Origin: Rubrolithibacter danxiaensis
GTDB taxonomy: Bacteria > Bacteroidota > Bacteroidia > Sphingobacteriales > Sphingobacteriaceae
Reading direction: 5' to 3'
Length of the DNA stretch: 64,000 nucleotides
NCBI RefSeq assembly: GCF_047272945.1
Contig: NZ_JBKOPS010000003.1
Coordinates: forward strand, 248,001-312,000
Part shown: positions 17,139-27,010 of the stretch, one piece after another
Position numbering within the stretch: the first letter of the stretch is position 1
How the letters are laid out: each line of letters begins with the position of its first letter
Position numbers and translations under genes: made by a program
Notes under the pieces: generated by a model
Seen by the model: the letters and a program-made list of their open reading frames with translations, nothing else
What the model was told of the DNA's origin: nothing
Database searches by the model: none

Positions 17139-20100
17139 TTAAAAAGTAACATTTAGGCCTAAGTTAACTACCTTGTTTTGCGGGAATTGCAAACCATTGT
17201 CGTCAGAAACTTCCGGATCTACCTGATACTCTTTCAGATTGTCGAATGAAAACAGGTTATAGGCATTAATGTACACTCTCGCCCTTTGCATTTTAACCTT
17301 TTTGATCCATTTTTCGGGCAGGCTGTACCCTAATTGAATGGTTCTGGCTCTTAAATACCTTACATTGTGCAGCCAGAAGGTCGAGCTTGAATTATAATCA
17401 CTGTGGTTAGTTCCGGGGTTGTACCTGTTTGCGGGATATTTTCCTGGCAGCCATTCACTGTTAACATCGAAAATATCTGCACGATGCCACCTGTCAGTAA
17501 ATATATCATTCAGGTTTCCGTTATTCTGAAAAGCCCAGCGTGTTTCCCAGTTCTGGAACCAGGTATATCCGGCGCCACCTGAAAAATCAATATTAAAATC
17601 GAAATTCTTATAGTTTGCTCCTAAACTGAAACCGAAATTAATATTTGGCTGCGTACCTAAACCATAACCAATAGGCCGCTGATCATAACCATCAATTTTA
17701 CCATCACCGTTCTGATCTTTATAAATCAAATCGCCGGGAATTAACGTTCGGTTTCCCTGGCCGTCGATGTTGACGTTGTAATTATTAATCTGCTCAAACG
17801 ATTGAAATTGTCCTGCAACTTCGTATCCCCAGTCTATATGGGCAAACCTGTTTTCGGTAGAGTTGCGGTACTGATCCCAAGAGTTAAAGAAAAGCGGGTT
17901 GTATGAATGAAGATTTTTAGACCTGCTGTAGCTTACATTTCCTCCAATGTTAACATTCGCCTGACCTATTTTGGTGTTGTAATTTAATGAAAGTTCCTCA
18001 CCATACTGGGCATCGCTGTTGATGTTTTCCTGTGGAAGGCTATAACCAAGCTCCACAGGTACGAGGACATCATTTTTATTACCCGGCAATCCTGTACGTT
18101 TTCGGTAAAAATAGTCTATGGTTCCGGACAGTTTGCTGTTGAACATAGAGAAATCAACCCCAACATCAGTTATTTTACTTTTCATCCAGGAAATTCTGGT
18201 AATTGGGATGCCTTTATCCCGCGAAACCGTTACGGCATTTCCATCCAGAATTGCAGTGCCCTGGTTATAATTATATCCCGGCAGATAAGAATAGGCCCCG
18301 ATAATCGGCTGATTTTGATCGTATGGATTCCTGTCATCTCCTAAAACACCATATGATGCCCTGAATTTTAAATCATTTAAAACACTTTTTTCTCCCAGAA
18401 GATTTTTCATAAAAGGTTCTTCGGTAATTCTCCAGCCGACAGATGCACCAGGAAAATATCCCACCCTTTGATCTGGTGCAAACAGGTAAGATGCATCTCT
18501 TCTTCCTGAGAGTTCTAGATAATATTTATCAGCAAAGTTGTAATTAATACGTCCGATATAGCCGATTCTGGCTTCTTCTGTATTGCTATCGTCATATCGA
18601 TCTGCAGTTGGAAAATAGATTAAAGGCAGATTATTGGAAATCGGAGAAGCGTGAATCCAGTTTCTGAGATGTTGTAATTTTATTCTTTCTGCAACTAATG
18701 TGGCACCAATGGTGTGCTTGCCAAAAGTATTGTTATAATTTATCTGCCCCTGGAAAGTCTGGTTGTATTCTTTACGCTGCTCACGCTCCCTCCATGGGTT
18801 GGTACTTCCTCCGGTTACATCGTATGTATCAGTAGCCGGCCTGTATGTATATGCTTTATAAGTGTACTCGTGGTTATTCAGCAGGTTATCTGCAACGTAA
18901 TACGAATACGTGCCTTTTATATCCAGACCTTTGATTCCCGGAATTGCATATTCTGCGGTAAAATTGGTTTGCAGCACACGCCATTCGTTTTTCAACTTAC
19001 CCGAAATTTTTTCATTTAAGAAAGCATAATTAGACTCAAGATGCGGCCCCAAATCATTCAGGTAGTTTGGATTATCATTTGCATAAGGCCTTTCTATAGG
19101 TGTATTTCTTAACACTGCTAAACGCGATAAAAAATAATCATCGAGTCCTGGTACACCCGGATTTTGCCTTGTTTCTATACGGCCATTAATTTGCACTCCC
19201 ACTTTAAGTCCGTTAGCCACCTGTGCATTAATATTCGACTGAATATTGCTCCGGTTAAATTTATATTCATGTCCTAAAACTGAATTTTGAAAAAAATTAG
19301 TGGCAGAAACATAATAATTGATCTTATCAGAACCTCCTGTAAAATTTACGTTTACAGAATTTTGAGGAGCATGATTATCCTGTAAAATATAATCCCGCCA
19401 GTTAAAGCTGCGGTAAGCAGGATCTGTACCAGCCTGATATTTATCCAGTTCTGCTTGGGTAATATTAGTACGCTCTTCAGGCTTAACCTTAAAAATATTA
19501 CTATTTACTTCCGCATCGGCTCTGTAGCTCATGTAGTCGTATGAGTTGGTAAGCACATTCGGGAATCGGAACCAATCCTGGTAGCCCGCATAAGCATCTA
19601 TATTGATCTTGCTGCCACTGCCCACTGCTCCTTTTTTGGTTGTTACAACCACTACCCCGTTAGCAGCACGAACCCCATAAATTGCGGCAGAAGCATCTTT
19701 CAAAATGGTGATGCTTTCTATATCATTTGGAGCAAGGTTATTAAACTGTCCTTCATCCTGCTGGATTCCATCAATTACATACAAGGGGCGCCCCATATTC
19801 CTTATCTGGATATTGGCACTTGAACCGGGCCTTCCATCCGGCATTCTGAATGTTACTCCGGGCAATTTACCCGCTAAACTACTGCTTACGGTAGAACCCG
19901 CGTGTACCCTGTCTATGTCTTTGCTGGTAACGGTTGCAACAGAACCTGTTATACTTCCCTTACGCTGAGTGCCGTAACCGGTAACAACTACTTCATTCAA
20001 GGCCTCAGAACTTGAGCCTAACTGCACATTAACAACAGGTCTGTTATTAATGGGTATTTCTTGAACCTGGTAACCGATATAGGTAAATACAAGAGTTTCC

Positions 20101-20384
20101 TTTCCCTCAACTCCTTTAATCACATACTTGCCGTTTACATCGGTTGCTGCACCCATCGCTGTATTTTTTACCTTCACACTTACACCGATAAGAGGTACTC
20201 CTTTTTCATCCGTCACCGTACCTGTAACTTGGGTTTGCGCAAACGCAATCGTTTGCGTAAACAGGGATAAAAAAAAGAACGGCAAAATAACAGCGTAAAT
20301 AATTTTTCTAAAGAACAGCCCCTTTCTTAAAGGAAACTGTTTGGCGTGGGAAAAACCACCATGGAGAAGTAAACTTCTTTTCAT
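17139..20384 (-). CDS. SusC/RagA-family TonB-linked outer-membrane transporter
   Basis: 1081 residues. A long basic n-region (about 28 residues) precedes the hydrophobic signal segment ending near IAFAQ (residue 50). The order is a carboxypeptidase-like regulatory domain (about 52-135, TVTDEKGVPLIGVSVKVKN), TonB box (EVVVTGYGTQRKGSITGS), plug domain (DGIQQDEGQFNNLAPNDIESITILKDASAAIYG) and a 22-strand barrel ending VVNLGLNVTF. The protein imports oligosaccharides with SusD. It has no N-terminal STN signalling domain, so it is not a direct partner of a FecR-type anti-sigma factor. First gene of the locus, with a 306 bp upstream region. Confidence 0.95.
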   Translation of the reverse strand: MKRSLLLHGGFSHAKQFPLRKGLFFRKIIYAVILPFFFLSLFTQTIAFAQTQVTGTVTDEKGVPLIGVSVKVKNTAMGAATDVNGKYVIKGVEGKETLVFTYIGYQVQEIPINNRPVVNVQLGSSSEALNEVVVTGYGTQRKGSITGSVATVTSKDIDRVHAGSTVSSSLAGKLPGVTFRMPDGRPGSSANIQIRNMGRPLYVIDGIQQDEGQFNNLAPNDIESITILKDASAAIYGVRAANGVVVVTTKKGAVGSGSKINIDAYAGYQDWFRFPNVLTNSYDYMSYRADAEVNSNIFKVKPEERTNITQAELDKYQAGTDPAYRSFNWRDYILQDNHAPQNSVNVNFTGGSDKINYYVSATNFFQNSVLGHEYKFNRSNIQSNINAQVANGLKVGVQINGRIETRQNPGVPGLDDYFLSRLAVLRNTPIERPYANDNPNYLNDLGPHLESNYAFLNEKISGKLKNEWRVLQTNFTAEYAIPGIKGLDIKGTYSYYVADNLLNNHEYTYKAYTYRPATDTYDVTGGSTNPWREREQRKEYNQTFQGQINYNNTFGKHTIGATLVAERIKLQHLRNWIHASPISNNLPLIYFPTADRYDDSNTEEARIGYIGRINYNFADKYYLELSGRRDASYLFAPDQRVGYFPGASVGWRITEEPFMKNLLGEKSVLNDLKFRASYGVLGDDRNPYDQNQPIIGAYSYLPGYNYNQGTAILDGNAVTVSRDKGIPITRISWMKSKITDVGVDFSMFNSKLSGTIDYFYRKRTGLPGNKNDVLVPVELGYSLPQENINSDAQYGEELSLNYNTKIGQANVNIGGNVSYSRSKNLHSYNPLFFNSWDQYRNSTENRFAHIDWGYEVAGQFQSFEQINNYNVNIDGQGNRTLIPGDLIYKDQNGDGKIDGYDQRPIGYGLGTQPNINFGFSLGANYKNFDFNIDFSGGAGYTWFQNWETRWAFQNNGNLNDIFTDRWHRADIFDVNSEWLPGKYPANRYNPGTNHSDYNSSSTFWLHNVRYLRARTIQLGYSLPEKWIKKVKMQRARVYINAYNLFSFDNLKEYQVDPEVSDDNGLQFPQNKVVNLGLNVTF

Positions 20385-20690
20385 AAAAAGGTTTTAGAGT
20401 TAGTTAGTTTAAAATGAATTCTCCCGGTAAAAGAAGGGGAATTATTTTAGTTAAAAGTAGGAGGTAGTAGGGGATTTCGATTATTCAGTTTGTATCAAAC
20501 TTTCCTCATTTCGTCTCATATTAGTTACAATATGTTAAGTACTTAAAGAAAAGTTGCAATGTAACGGAGAAATGAATGTCGCATCTGTTTTTAACACTCA
20601 GGGAAACATTGATTATTCAGTATGACATCAAATACAACCTGCAACACACGAAATGAAATATTGCAGGTTGTACGAGATCTGATATAACTT
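20385..20690. other. Spacer holding the susC leader/promoter region and the kbl terminator
   Basis: No coding frame is evident. The last third carries the perfect hairpin listed as the kbl terminator. A 13 bp palindrome GTTTG-TAT-CAAAC lies at 20488-20500, about 105 bp upstream of susC; on the minus strand it contains AAAGTTTG, one base off the TAnnTTTG consensus. It could mark the susC promoter or an operator, leaving a leader of roughly 100 nt, but this is weak evidence. Confidence 0.4.
20633..20672 (-). terminator. Terminator hairpin downstream of kbl
   Basis: TACAACCTGCAA (20633-20644) and TTGCAGGTTGTA (20661-20672) form a perfect 12 bp stem with a 16 nt loop, 18 bp past the kbl stop. 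A short T stretch follows on the minus strand. Confidence 0.6.
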
Positions 20691-21881
20691 CTATTTTAAA
20701 ATACTCAACTCCTTTCCTACCGATGTAAATGCGTCGATAGCTTTATCAAGATGTGCATGGGTATGGGCTGCTGAAATCTGAACCCTGATTCTTGCCTGTC
20801 CCTTAGGAACAACGGGATAATAAAATCCGATGACATAAATTCCCTTGTCCAAAAGCCGGGAAGCAAATTCCTGGGCAAGTTTGGCATCATACAGCATAAT
20901 TGGAACGATGGGATGCTGGCCGGGTTTAATATCGAACCCGGCCGCTGTCATTTTATCTCTGAAATAACTGGTATTCCATTCTAACTGATCACGAAGTTGA
21001 GTTGTTTCCGATAGCATATCCAGTACAGCAAGGGTTGCGCCCACAATAGACGGGGCCAAAGAATTAGAAAACAGGTAGGGTCTTGAGCGCTGGCGCAGCA
21101 TTTCTATAATTTCTTTCCTGCCGGAAGTAAATCCTCCCATTGCTCCACCCAAAGCTTTCCCGAAAGTTCCGGTAATAATATCAATCCGACCCATTACATG
21201 ACGAAATTCATGTGTGCCCCGCCCTGTTTTACCCATAAAGCCTGTTGAGTGACTATCATCTACCATAACCAGGGCCTTAAACTGATCAGCCAGATTGCAG
21301 ATCTTATCCAGCTGAGCGATAGTCCCATCCATAGAAAATGAACCATCAGTAACGATAATACGATGTTTTGCAGCAGCAGCTTCTTTTAATTTTGCTTCCA
21401 GATCCTGCATATCGTTGTGGTTATAGCGAAACCTCTGCGCTTTACACAGCCGTACGCCGTCAATAATAGAGGCATGGTTAAGGGCATCCGAAATAATTGC
21501 TGAATCTTCTCCAAACAGGGGTTCAAAAACACCGCCATTCGCATCAAAAGCCGCAGCATATAAGATAGTATCCTCTGTACCTAAAAAATCTGCCAGCTTT
21601 GCCTCCAGTTCTTTATGTATATCTTGTGTGCCGCATATAAAACGTACCGACGACATTCCGTATCCATGTGTATCAATAGTACGCTTGGCAGCTTCTATTA
21701 CTTGAGGATGCGAGGACAAACCCAGGTAGTTATTTGCGCAAAAATTAAGTACTTCCTTCCCTTCTGATGTGCTGATCTCCGCTCCCTGAGGTGTAGTAAT
21801 GATCCGTTCTTTCTTAAAAAGTCCGGCTTCCCTGATTTCTTCTATCTGTTGTTCCAGATCTGGTTTTAATGTTTCATACAT
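20691..21881 (-). CDS. kbl: Glycine C-acetyltransferase (2-amino-3-ketobutyrate CoA ligase)
   Basis: 396 residues, full length. This PLP enzyme (EC 2.3.1.29) cleaves 2-amino-3-oxobutyrate with CoA to glycine and acetyl-CoA, the second step of threonine degradation. Lys242 in [15 protein letters not shown] is the PLP-binding lysine, and Asp208/Asp209-Ser-His in [13 protein letters not shown] are the cofactor-contacting residues of the alpha-oxoamine synthase family. The N-terminal [13 protein letters not shown] and [13 protein letters not shown] blocks fit Kbl better than BioF or serine palmitoyltransferase. It sits 31 bp after sdaA, so both are probably cotranscribed. The partner dehydrogenase Tdh is encoded about 2 kb away. 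Confidence 0.93.
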   Translation of the reverse strand: MYETLKPDLEQQIEEIREAGLFKKERIITTPQGAEISTSEGKEVLNFCANNYLGLSSHPQVIEAAKRTIDTHGYGMSSVRFICGTQDIHKELEAKLADFLGTEDTILYAAAFDANGGVFEPLFGEDSAIISDALNHASIIDGVRLCKAQRFRYNHNDMQDLEAKLKEAAAAKHRIIVTDGSFSMDGTIAQLDKICNLADQFKALVMVDDSHSTGFMGKTGRGTHEFRHVMGRIDIITGTFGKALGGAMGGFTSGRKEIIEMLRQRSRPYLFSNSLAPSIVGATLAVLDMLSETTQLRDQLEWNTSYFRDKMTAAGFDIKPGQHPIVPIMLYDAKLAQEFASRLLDKGIYVIGFYYPVVPKGQARIRVQISAAHTHAHLDKAIDAFTSVGKELSILK

Positions 21882-21912
21882 AATTTCTAAATTTCAATAT
21901 TTTATCTCCTCC

Positions 21913-23343
21913 CTAACATTCACTTAAGCTGATCGGAATATGAACTGCCAAACCTCCCTCAGAAGTTTCCTTATACCTCGAGCTCATGTCGCGGGCGGTA
22001 TCCCACATTGTTTTAATTACATTATCTAAAGATACTTTAGCCTGGTCGGGGTTGCTTCTTAAAGCCAGCTGCGATGCAGTAATTGCTTTAACTGCACCCA
22101 TTGTGTTTCTTTCAATGCAGGGAATCTGTACCAGACCGGCAACCGGATCGCAGGTAAGTCCGAGATGGTGTTCCATTGCTATTTCGGCAGCCATTAAACA
22201 TTGCCGGTACGAGCCTCCCATAACTTCGGTTAATCCTGCAGCCGCCATCGCAGATGAAACTCCGATCTCAGCCTGGCAGCCTCCCATAGCTGCCGAGAGA
22301 GTTGCACCCTTTTTAAATATGCTTCCTGTTTCTGCAGCAGTCATCAGGTATTGCTGAATTTTATTTTCATCGTTCCCATTACAAAAAAGAATAAAATAAA
22401 GCATAACTGCGGGCAATACTCCGGCTGCTCCGTTCGTGGGTGCCGTAACGATCCTTCCAAAAGAGGCATTTTCTTCATTAACAGCCAATGCAAAACAAGT
22501 TACCCAATCCAGCGTATATTGAAAATTATTTCCACCACTTTGTATCGCTCGCAGCCAGCTTTCATAATCACTGTATGATTTTCCTTTCAGCAAATCCCGA
22601 TTTAGAGTCGCGGCCCTCCTTTTTACCTTTAATATTCCCGGCAATACGCCATCTGTATGACATCCTTTATAAATACTTTCAACCATTACCCGGTAAATAT
22701 TCATCAGTTCCTTTTTCAGTGCTGATTCCTCCCGCCATACTTTTTCGTTTTCAAAAACGATCTCAGAGATAGACTTTCCGCTAACACTGCACCACTTTGA
22801 GATATCAGCGGCAGAATCAATAGGATATGGAAGAGTAACAGGCTGCTGTAAATCCGGCGTTTCATCTCCTTCCTGCTGAACAAATCCCCCGCCAACTGAA
22901 TAATATGTTTCTTCCCTCAAGCCAATCTCACCTAAATCAGCAACTATTGTTAAGGCATTTGGGTGATACGGAAGGGATTGCGTACCTAGAAAGCGGATAT
23001 CTTTATGAGGTAAAAATGCAACGGAATATTTACCTGCCAGCCGTATTTCCCGCGACTGATTTATTTCAGCAATGATTTTGTCTATACCGTCTGTATTAAT
23101 AGTAACCGGATTATAACCACTTAAACCTAGCATTACTGCTATATCCGTCCCGTGTCCTTTACCTGTTTTTGCAAGGGAGCCAAATAATAAGATGCTGATG
23201 GATTTGACCTTTGAAAGGAGTTCCTGCCCAAACAATTTATCAATAAAAAGGCTGCATGCCCTCCATGGGCCTAACGTATGCGAACTTGAAGGCCCTACTC
23301 CTATTTTGAAAATATCGAAAACTGATATTCGTTCTTCCCTCAT
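21913..23343 (-). CDS. sdaA: L-serine ammonia-lyase (single-chain, iron-sulfur dependent)
   Basis: 476 residues from the ATG at 23343; an in-frame GTG three codons upstream is less likely. SdaA (EC 4.3.1.17) deaminates L-serine to pyruvate. The beta domain ([20 protein letters not shown]) is followed by the alpha domain in one chain, as in E. coli SdaA. Fe-S ligand cysteines are visible in GGCQAEIG and in [16 protein letters not shown]. With Tdh, Kbl and serine hydroxymethyltransferase it would complete a route from threonine to pyruvate. Divergent from the Lrp-type regulator, with a 178 bp shared upstream region that holds a TATTTTTG promoter element. Confidence 0.93.
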   Translation of the reverse strand: MREERISVFDIFKIGVGPSSSHTLGPWRACSLFIDKLFGQELLSKVKSISILLFGSLAKTGKGHGTDIAVMLGLSGYNPVTINTDGIDKIIAEINQSREIRLAGKYSVAFLPHKDIRFLGTQSLPYHPNALTIVADLGEIGLREETYYSVGGGFVQQEGDETPDLQQPVTLPYPIDSAADISKWCSVSGKSISEIVFENEKVWREESALKKELMNIYRVMVESIYKGCHTDGVLPGILKVKRRAATLNRDLLKGKSYSDYESWLRAIQSGGNNFQYTLDWVTCFALAVNEENASFGRIVTAPTNGAAGVLPAVMLYFILFCNGNDENKIQQYLMTAAETGSIFKKGATLSAAMGGCQAEIGVSSAMAAAGLTEVMGGSYRQCLMAAEIAMEHHLGLTCDPVAGLVQIPCIERNTMGAVKAITASQLALRSNPDQAKVSLDNVIKTMWDTARDMSSRYKETSEGGLAVHIPISLSEC

Positions 23344-23389
23344 AAGTTTCACTACATTACAGCTGTAAAAATCAAGTTACAGATACTGT

Positions 23390-23397
23390 CAAAAATA
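23390..23397 (-). promoter_or_regulatory. Bacteroidota -7 element of the sdaA-kbl promoter
   Basis: TATTTTTG on the minus strand fits TAnnTTTG, 46 bp upstream of the sdaA start. No clear -33 TTTG at 19-21 bp, so confidence is moderate. The Lrp-type regulator next door may bind in this intergenic region. Confidence 0.45.
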
Positions 23398-23521
23398 TAA
23401 AACGAAAAAAATACTATAGCAGTTCTTCAATTCTTTAAGAAATTTTACGGAAGAAGAAAGACTGTACAATAAATCTTTCTAAATTCAACCTTTCAAAGGC
23501 ACGCTCTTAGAAAATTTTACG

Positions 23522-23983
23522 ATGGAAAATTTAGATGAAGTAGATAAACAACTTTTGCGACGCCTGCAAACCGATGCAAAGGCAACAACCAAGGAGCTTG
23601 CAGCTGAACTTGGCTTAACCATATCGCCTGTTTACGAGCGTATTAAACGACTGGAAAATCTGGGCTATATTAAGCAATACGTGGCGGTTCTTAATAAAAC
23701 CCTCTTAGCCCGTAAAATGACTACCTTCTGCCAGGTTTCTATGCGTTACCATAATGAAGCTTTTATTGAGAAGTTTGAGCAGGAAATACAAAAACTGGAA
23801 GAAGTTCAGGAATGTTACCACATGGCAGGAGAAGTAGATTTTTTACTTAAGATTAATGTTGGCAGCCTGGACGAATACCATGATTTTGTTAAGTATAAAT
23901 TATCTAAGATAGATAATATAGGTGTTTTAAACAGTACTTTCGTGCTTAAAGAGATCAAGCATAACCTGTCTTACCCTGTTTAA
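23522..23983 (+). CDS. Lrp/AsnC-family transcriptional regulator
   Basis: 153 residues, typical for the family. An N-terminal winged helix-turn-helix (about 4-55: LDEVDKQLLRRLQTDAKATTKELAAELGLTISPVYERIKRLENLGYI) is followed by the ligand-binding RAM domain (about 65-150, ECYHMAGEVDFLLKINVGSLDEYHDF). Such proteins sense an amino acid and control its catabolic or transport genes. It is divergent from sdaA-kbl and convergent with tdh (13 bp between stops), so control of threonine/serine breakdown is a reasonable inference. The ligand is not evident from sequence. Confidence 0.92.
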   Translation: MENLDEVDKQLLRRLQTDAKATTKELAAELGLTISPVYERIKRLENLGYIKQYVAVLNKTLLARKMTTFCQVSMRYHNEAFIEKFEQEIQKLEEVQECYHMAGEVDFLLKINVGSLDEYHDFVKYKLSKIDNIGVLNSTFVLKEIKHNLSYPV

Positions 23984-23996
23984 TGTTATTTCTGCC

Positions 23997-24947
23997 TCAT
24001 TTGAGGGAAGGAATAGCAGACAGATGCTTCACCATATCACGTGTCATTTTTTCCAGGTTGAATTCAGGTTCCCAACCCCAATCTTGACGGGCAGAAGAAT
24101 CGTCAATTGTTTTTGGCCAGGAAGCAGCAATATCCTGACGAAAGTCCGGAGCATATTCACAACTGAAATCCGGATAATAACTCTTAAGAGATTCATATAG
24201 CTCTGCAGGTGTAAAACTAAGGCCAGCAAGATTATAGGACGAACGTACTTTTATTTTTTCTGCCGGTGCTTCCATCAGCTCTAAAGTTGCCCGCAAAACA
24301 TCGTCAATATAAATCATTGGAAGTCGGGTATCCGGACTTAAAAAACAAGTATATTTCTCGTTAGAAGTAGCTTTGTGATACATATCTACGGCATAATCGG
24401 TAGTGCCACCGCCGGGCATAGACTGGTAGCTGATAACTCCGGGATATCGGAGTGAACGGACGTCCACATTAAAACGGCTATAATAATAATGCATCCAATT
24501 TTCGGTTGCAACCTTACTAATGCCATACACTGTGGAAGGATCGAGGTATGTAATCTGGGGAGTATTTTCTGCCGGTGCGTTTTCGCCAAAAACTGCGATG
24601 GAACTTGGAATAAATAATTTCTTCAGTTTGAATTGCTTTCCTGCCTCCAGTATATTTAACAGAGTTTGAATATTCAGGTTCCAGGCCCAAATGGGATCAG
24701 CTTCCGCTTTAGCTGATAAAACTGCTGCCAGATGATAGATTTGAGTTACTTTATATTTACTGACAATCTTAGAAAGAGACTGGAAATCAGTTGCATCTAA
24801 CTGCTCAAATTGTCCATTCCCTTCAAAGGAACTCCTTAAATCCGAAGCCACCACATTTTCTGCTCCATAAACCTCCTGAAGTTTAGGATATAAAGCAGTT
24901 CCAATTTGTCCGTTAGCCCCAATAACTAAAATCGCTTCCTTTTCCAT
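23997..24947 (-). CDS. tdh: SDR-type L-threonine 3-dehydrogenase
   Basis: 316 residues. Short-chain (GalE-like) dehydrogenase with the NAD-binding GANGQIG motif at residues 10-16 and catalytic Ser115, Tyr141 and Lys145 (SSIAVFGE and YGISK). It matches the UDP-galactose-epimerase-like L-threonine dehydrogenases known from Cytophaga and Flavobacterium, unrelated to zinc-dependent E. coli Tdh. It oxidises threonine to 2-amino-3-oxobutyrate for Kbl (EC 1.1.1.103). Product assignment rests on family similarity plus the nearby kbl and Lrp genes. A -7 promoter element lies 45 bp upstream. Confidence 0.9.
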   Translation of the reverse strand: MEKEAILVIGANGQIGTALYPKLQEVYGAENVVASDLRSSFEGNGQFEQLDATDFQSLSKIVSKYKVTQIYHLAAVLSAKAEADPIWAWNLNIQTLLNILEAGKQFKLKKLFIPSSIAVFGENAPAENTPQITYLDPSTVYGISKVATENWMHYYYSRFNVDVRSLRYPGVISYQSMPGGGTTDYAVDMYHKATSNEKYTCFLSPDTRLPMIYIDDVLRATLELMEAPAEKIKVRSSYNLAGLSFTPAELYESLKSYYPDFSCEYAPDFRQDIAASWPKTIDDSSARQDWGWEPEFNLEKMTRDMVKHLSAIPSLK

Positions 24948-25302
24948 TATAATACTTTTATATTAAATACAATTCAAAACTATTTTCGTTACAAATTTAA
25001 GCAATACAAGTATTTTTATTTAAACTCGGTTTTATAAAAGGAAATGTTACTTAAATTAACTCCATTTTACGAAAAAATTACTATTAAAGGTTAGAAAATA
25101 GACGAGGCGTCGAAAATTTTACGGGCACTCCGAACAGCTTGTGACTTCTAAAATCTACAAGCACTGATGTTAAATCAGGAACAACAAGCTATTTCATTAA
25201 TATAGCTGCCAAAGCGATCCCGTGTAAACGCAGAAGCTCAGGCAGTATTTGAATTTTACACGCAAAAAGCAAAGGCGGTTATAAGAGTGTATACACGCCA
25301 TA
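24948..25302. other. Spacer between tdh and the phosphatase gene
   Basis: This 355 bp gap holds the tdh promoter element at its left side. An 8 bp inverted repeat CGTGTAAA (25221-25228) / TTTACACG (25255-25262) lies beyond the phosphatase stop and could end its transcript. A short open plus-strand stretch of 37 codons overlaps it but has no start and no recognisable family, so it is not called. Nothing else recognised. Confidence 0.45.
24992..24999 (-). promoter_or_regulatory. Bacteroidota -7 element upstream of tdh
   Basis: TAAATTTG on the minus strand fits TAnnTTTG, 44 bp before the tdh start. No matching -33 element was found. Confidence 0.4.
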
Positions 25303-26565
25303 TTATTTTACTTCTGTAGCATCCTCCTTCAGCATAATCCACTTATTGATACTATTATGAGGACCCTCAATTACAATCTTGTAAAAAGAAGAAGGATATT
25401 CTTTAACGTCAATTAAAGCACTTTGCTGAATTACAGGCACTTCTTTCATTAAATAATATTCATCCCTCCCTCCTTCTTTAAACTTGTTTGAAGGCGCCAT
25501 CCATATTTTGACTTTACCAATAGAATCCAGCGCTTTCCAGCTTACATCTATCGTGCCGTTTATATAAATAAGTTCCGGTTCAGAAACAGAAACAAGTCCT
25601 ATTATGGGGATACCATCCAACTCTTTTTGGCTTTGAGAAGGAATTGAGACGTTCATAAAACGAGCAATTGAAGGCATAATATCAACAATACCGGGTTTAT
25701 TACAGGCCGCAAATTTGTTCAAATGCGGGTAATTAGTGGCTATCCAGGTAGATCGTTGCCGTAGCGATTGTCCTCCATGCCCCCGTCCGTTTTTTTCATC
25801 TCTGCCGTGATCAGTGGTAATGAAAATCAGCCAGTCTTCGTTGTTTTTCTTCTGGCGGTCGGTAATAGCATCCCAGATGCGGCCCACCTGCTTATCCATT
25901 TTTTCAATAGCGCTATAAAACTGCGGACTATCTCCATACATATGTCCCATATCGTCCGTATATTCCAGGTAAACCCACGAAAGATCCGGCCCATTATCCT
26001 TTATCGTTTTTGACGCCATGTCTACTACTTTTTCATCTATCCGATGCATGAAATCCCATTCTTTATCATGGGGAAAGTTTATCGTATCCAACTCATATCC
26101 ATCGTATTTATAATCCATTTGTATATTGCCTGTTTGCGAAAGCCCTTCGCCAATTAATTTAGTCCTGTTATCTGTCCAGCTTGAAAACACAGCTGTTTTC
26201 TTCTCCGGATATTGATTCTTTAAAAAGCGAAATATAGTCCAGTAATTATAGTTCGGTGCCTTAATATCATTATCCCAGACATTATGTTTGTTAACCCATG
26301 TTCCGGTTAATAAACTATTATATCCAACCGCGGAAATGGTAGGAGTTTGAGAATATTCTCCTTTTCCGCCTCCTACATAAGCCCTTAAATAACTCCCTTG
26401 CTTAACGATTTTATCAATATTGGGAGTATTGGCTTTTTCAAGGGCATCGGCAGATATACCGTCTGCAATAATAAACAGGGCTTTTTTTATCTTACTTTGC
26501 CCCTGTGCCGATAAATTGGCAATGCAAATAAGGACTATCAGGCACTTTTTTATCAATAGTTTCAT
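25303..26565 (-). CDS. Exported alkaline-phosphatase-superfamily phosphodiesterase/nucleotide pyrophosphatase
   Basis: 420 residues with signal peptide ([23 protein letters not shown]). The metal-binding layout of the type I phosphodiesterase / NPP branch is visible: [14 protein letters not shown] (first Asp), the nucleophile region [28 protein letters not shown] (Asp and His), FITTDHGRD (Asp-His) and GRGHGGQS (His). A beta-sandwich tail of about 80 residues follows ([18 protein letters not shown]). It would hydrolyse a phosphodiester, pyrophosphate or sulfate ester in the periplasm; the substrate cannot be read. It is transcribed alone, between tdh and the DUF4142 gene. Confidence 0.85.
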   Translation of the reverse strand: MKLLIKKCLIVLICIANLSAQGQSKIKKALFIIADGISADALEKANTPNIDKIVKQGSYLRAYVGGGKGEYSQTPTISAVGYNSLLTGTWVNKHNVWDNDIKAPNYNYWTIFRFLKNQYPEKKTAVFSSWTDNRTKLIGEGLSQTGNIQMDYKYDGYELDTINFPHDKEWDFMHRIDEKVVDMASKTIKDNGPDLSWVYLEYTDDMGHMYGDSPQFYSAIEKMDKQVGRIWDAITDRQKKNNEDWLIFITTDHGRDEKNGRGHGGQSLRQRSTWIATNYPHLNKFAACNKPGIVDIMPSIARFMNVSIPSQSQKELDGIPIIGLVSVSEPELIYINGTIDVSWKALDSIGKVKIWMAPSNKFKEGGRDEYYLMKEVPVIQQSALIDVKEYPSSFYKIVIEGPHNSINKWIMLKEDATEVK

Positions 26566-27010
26566 AATTTGATTTATTTCAATTAAACATATCCCATTAA
26601 CGTTATTGTTTTGACATAACTTCCCGCTAACTTCTTCTGTTAAGGCAGATCTGGCAGAACCAAGCAGCTCCTGGTAATATCACGAAAAATAAAATTAACC
26701 GCTGACTTGTTATCAGCAACAATCGCTTTCGAATACTGATATTCTTCCACCCTTTTGTGATTTATTTAGTTTCTAAAACTACCAGGGAGATTAAATATAT
26801 GTCATTCAAGTTTCTAAACATCAGAGCGAATAAAATAACCTGAAAACGGCATTTATTCCGGTTCACTAAAAATTGAATATGAGCATTTTAATTCTCTGAA
26901 TTGAATGAATTAAAAACTCAAAACAAAGAAACATAATTTGTAACCCTTTTTGAAGCCAGCCTCTCTAATTAGTATTAACTCTGATAAATAAATCCTTAAA
27001 AAAAAGAAAA
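26566..27010. other. 445 bp spacer upstream of the DUF4142 gene
   Basis: No gene recognised. It contains a 9 bp inverted repeat TTTTAATTC (26886-26894) / GAATTAAAA (26907-26915) and, close to the gene, a GTATTAA word at 26972-26978. That word has no GGGTTAC partner at the spacing used by the sigma-factor cluster at 39-40 kb. The promoter of the divergent phosphatase gene must lie in the left half. Confidence 0.4.

Noticed and set aside
25205..25318. Plus-strand open stretch of 37 codons in the tdh-phosphatase spacer, considered as a gene remnant
   Set aside because: No start codon, no recognisable family, and it overlaps the end of the phosphatase gene.
26972..26978. GTATTAA word upstream of the DUF4142 gene, considered as a fifth ECF promoter
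   Set aside because: No GGGTTAC stands 15-16 bp upstream. A GTAACCC at 26940-26946 is in the reverse orientation and at the wrong distance.
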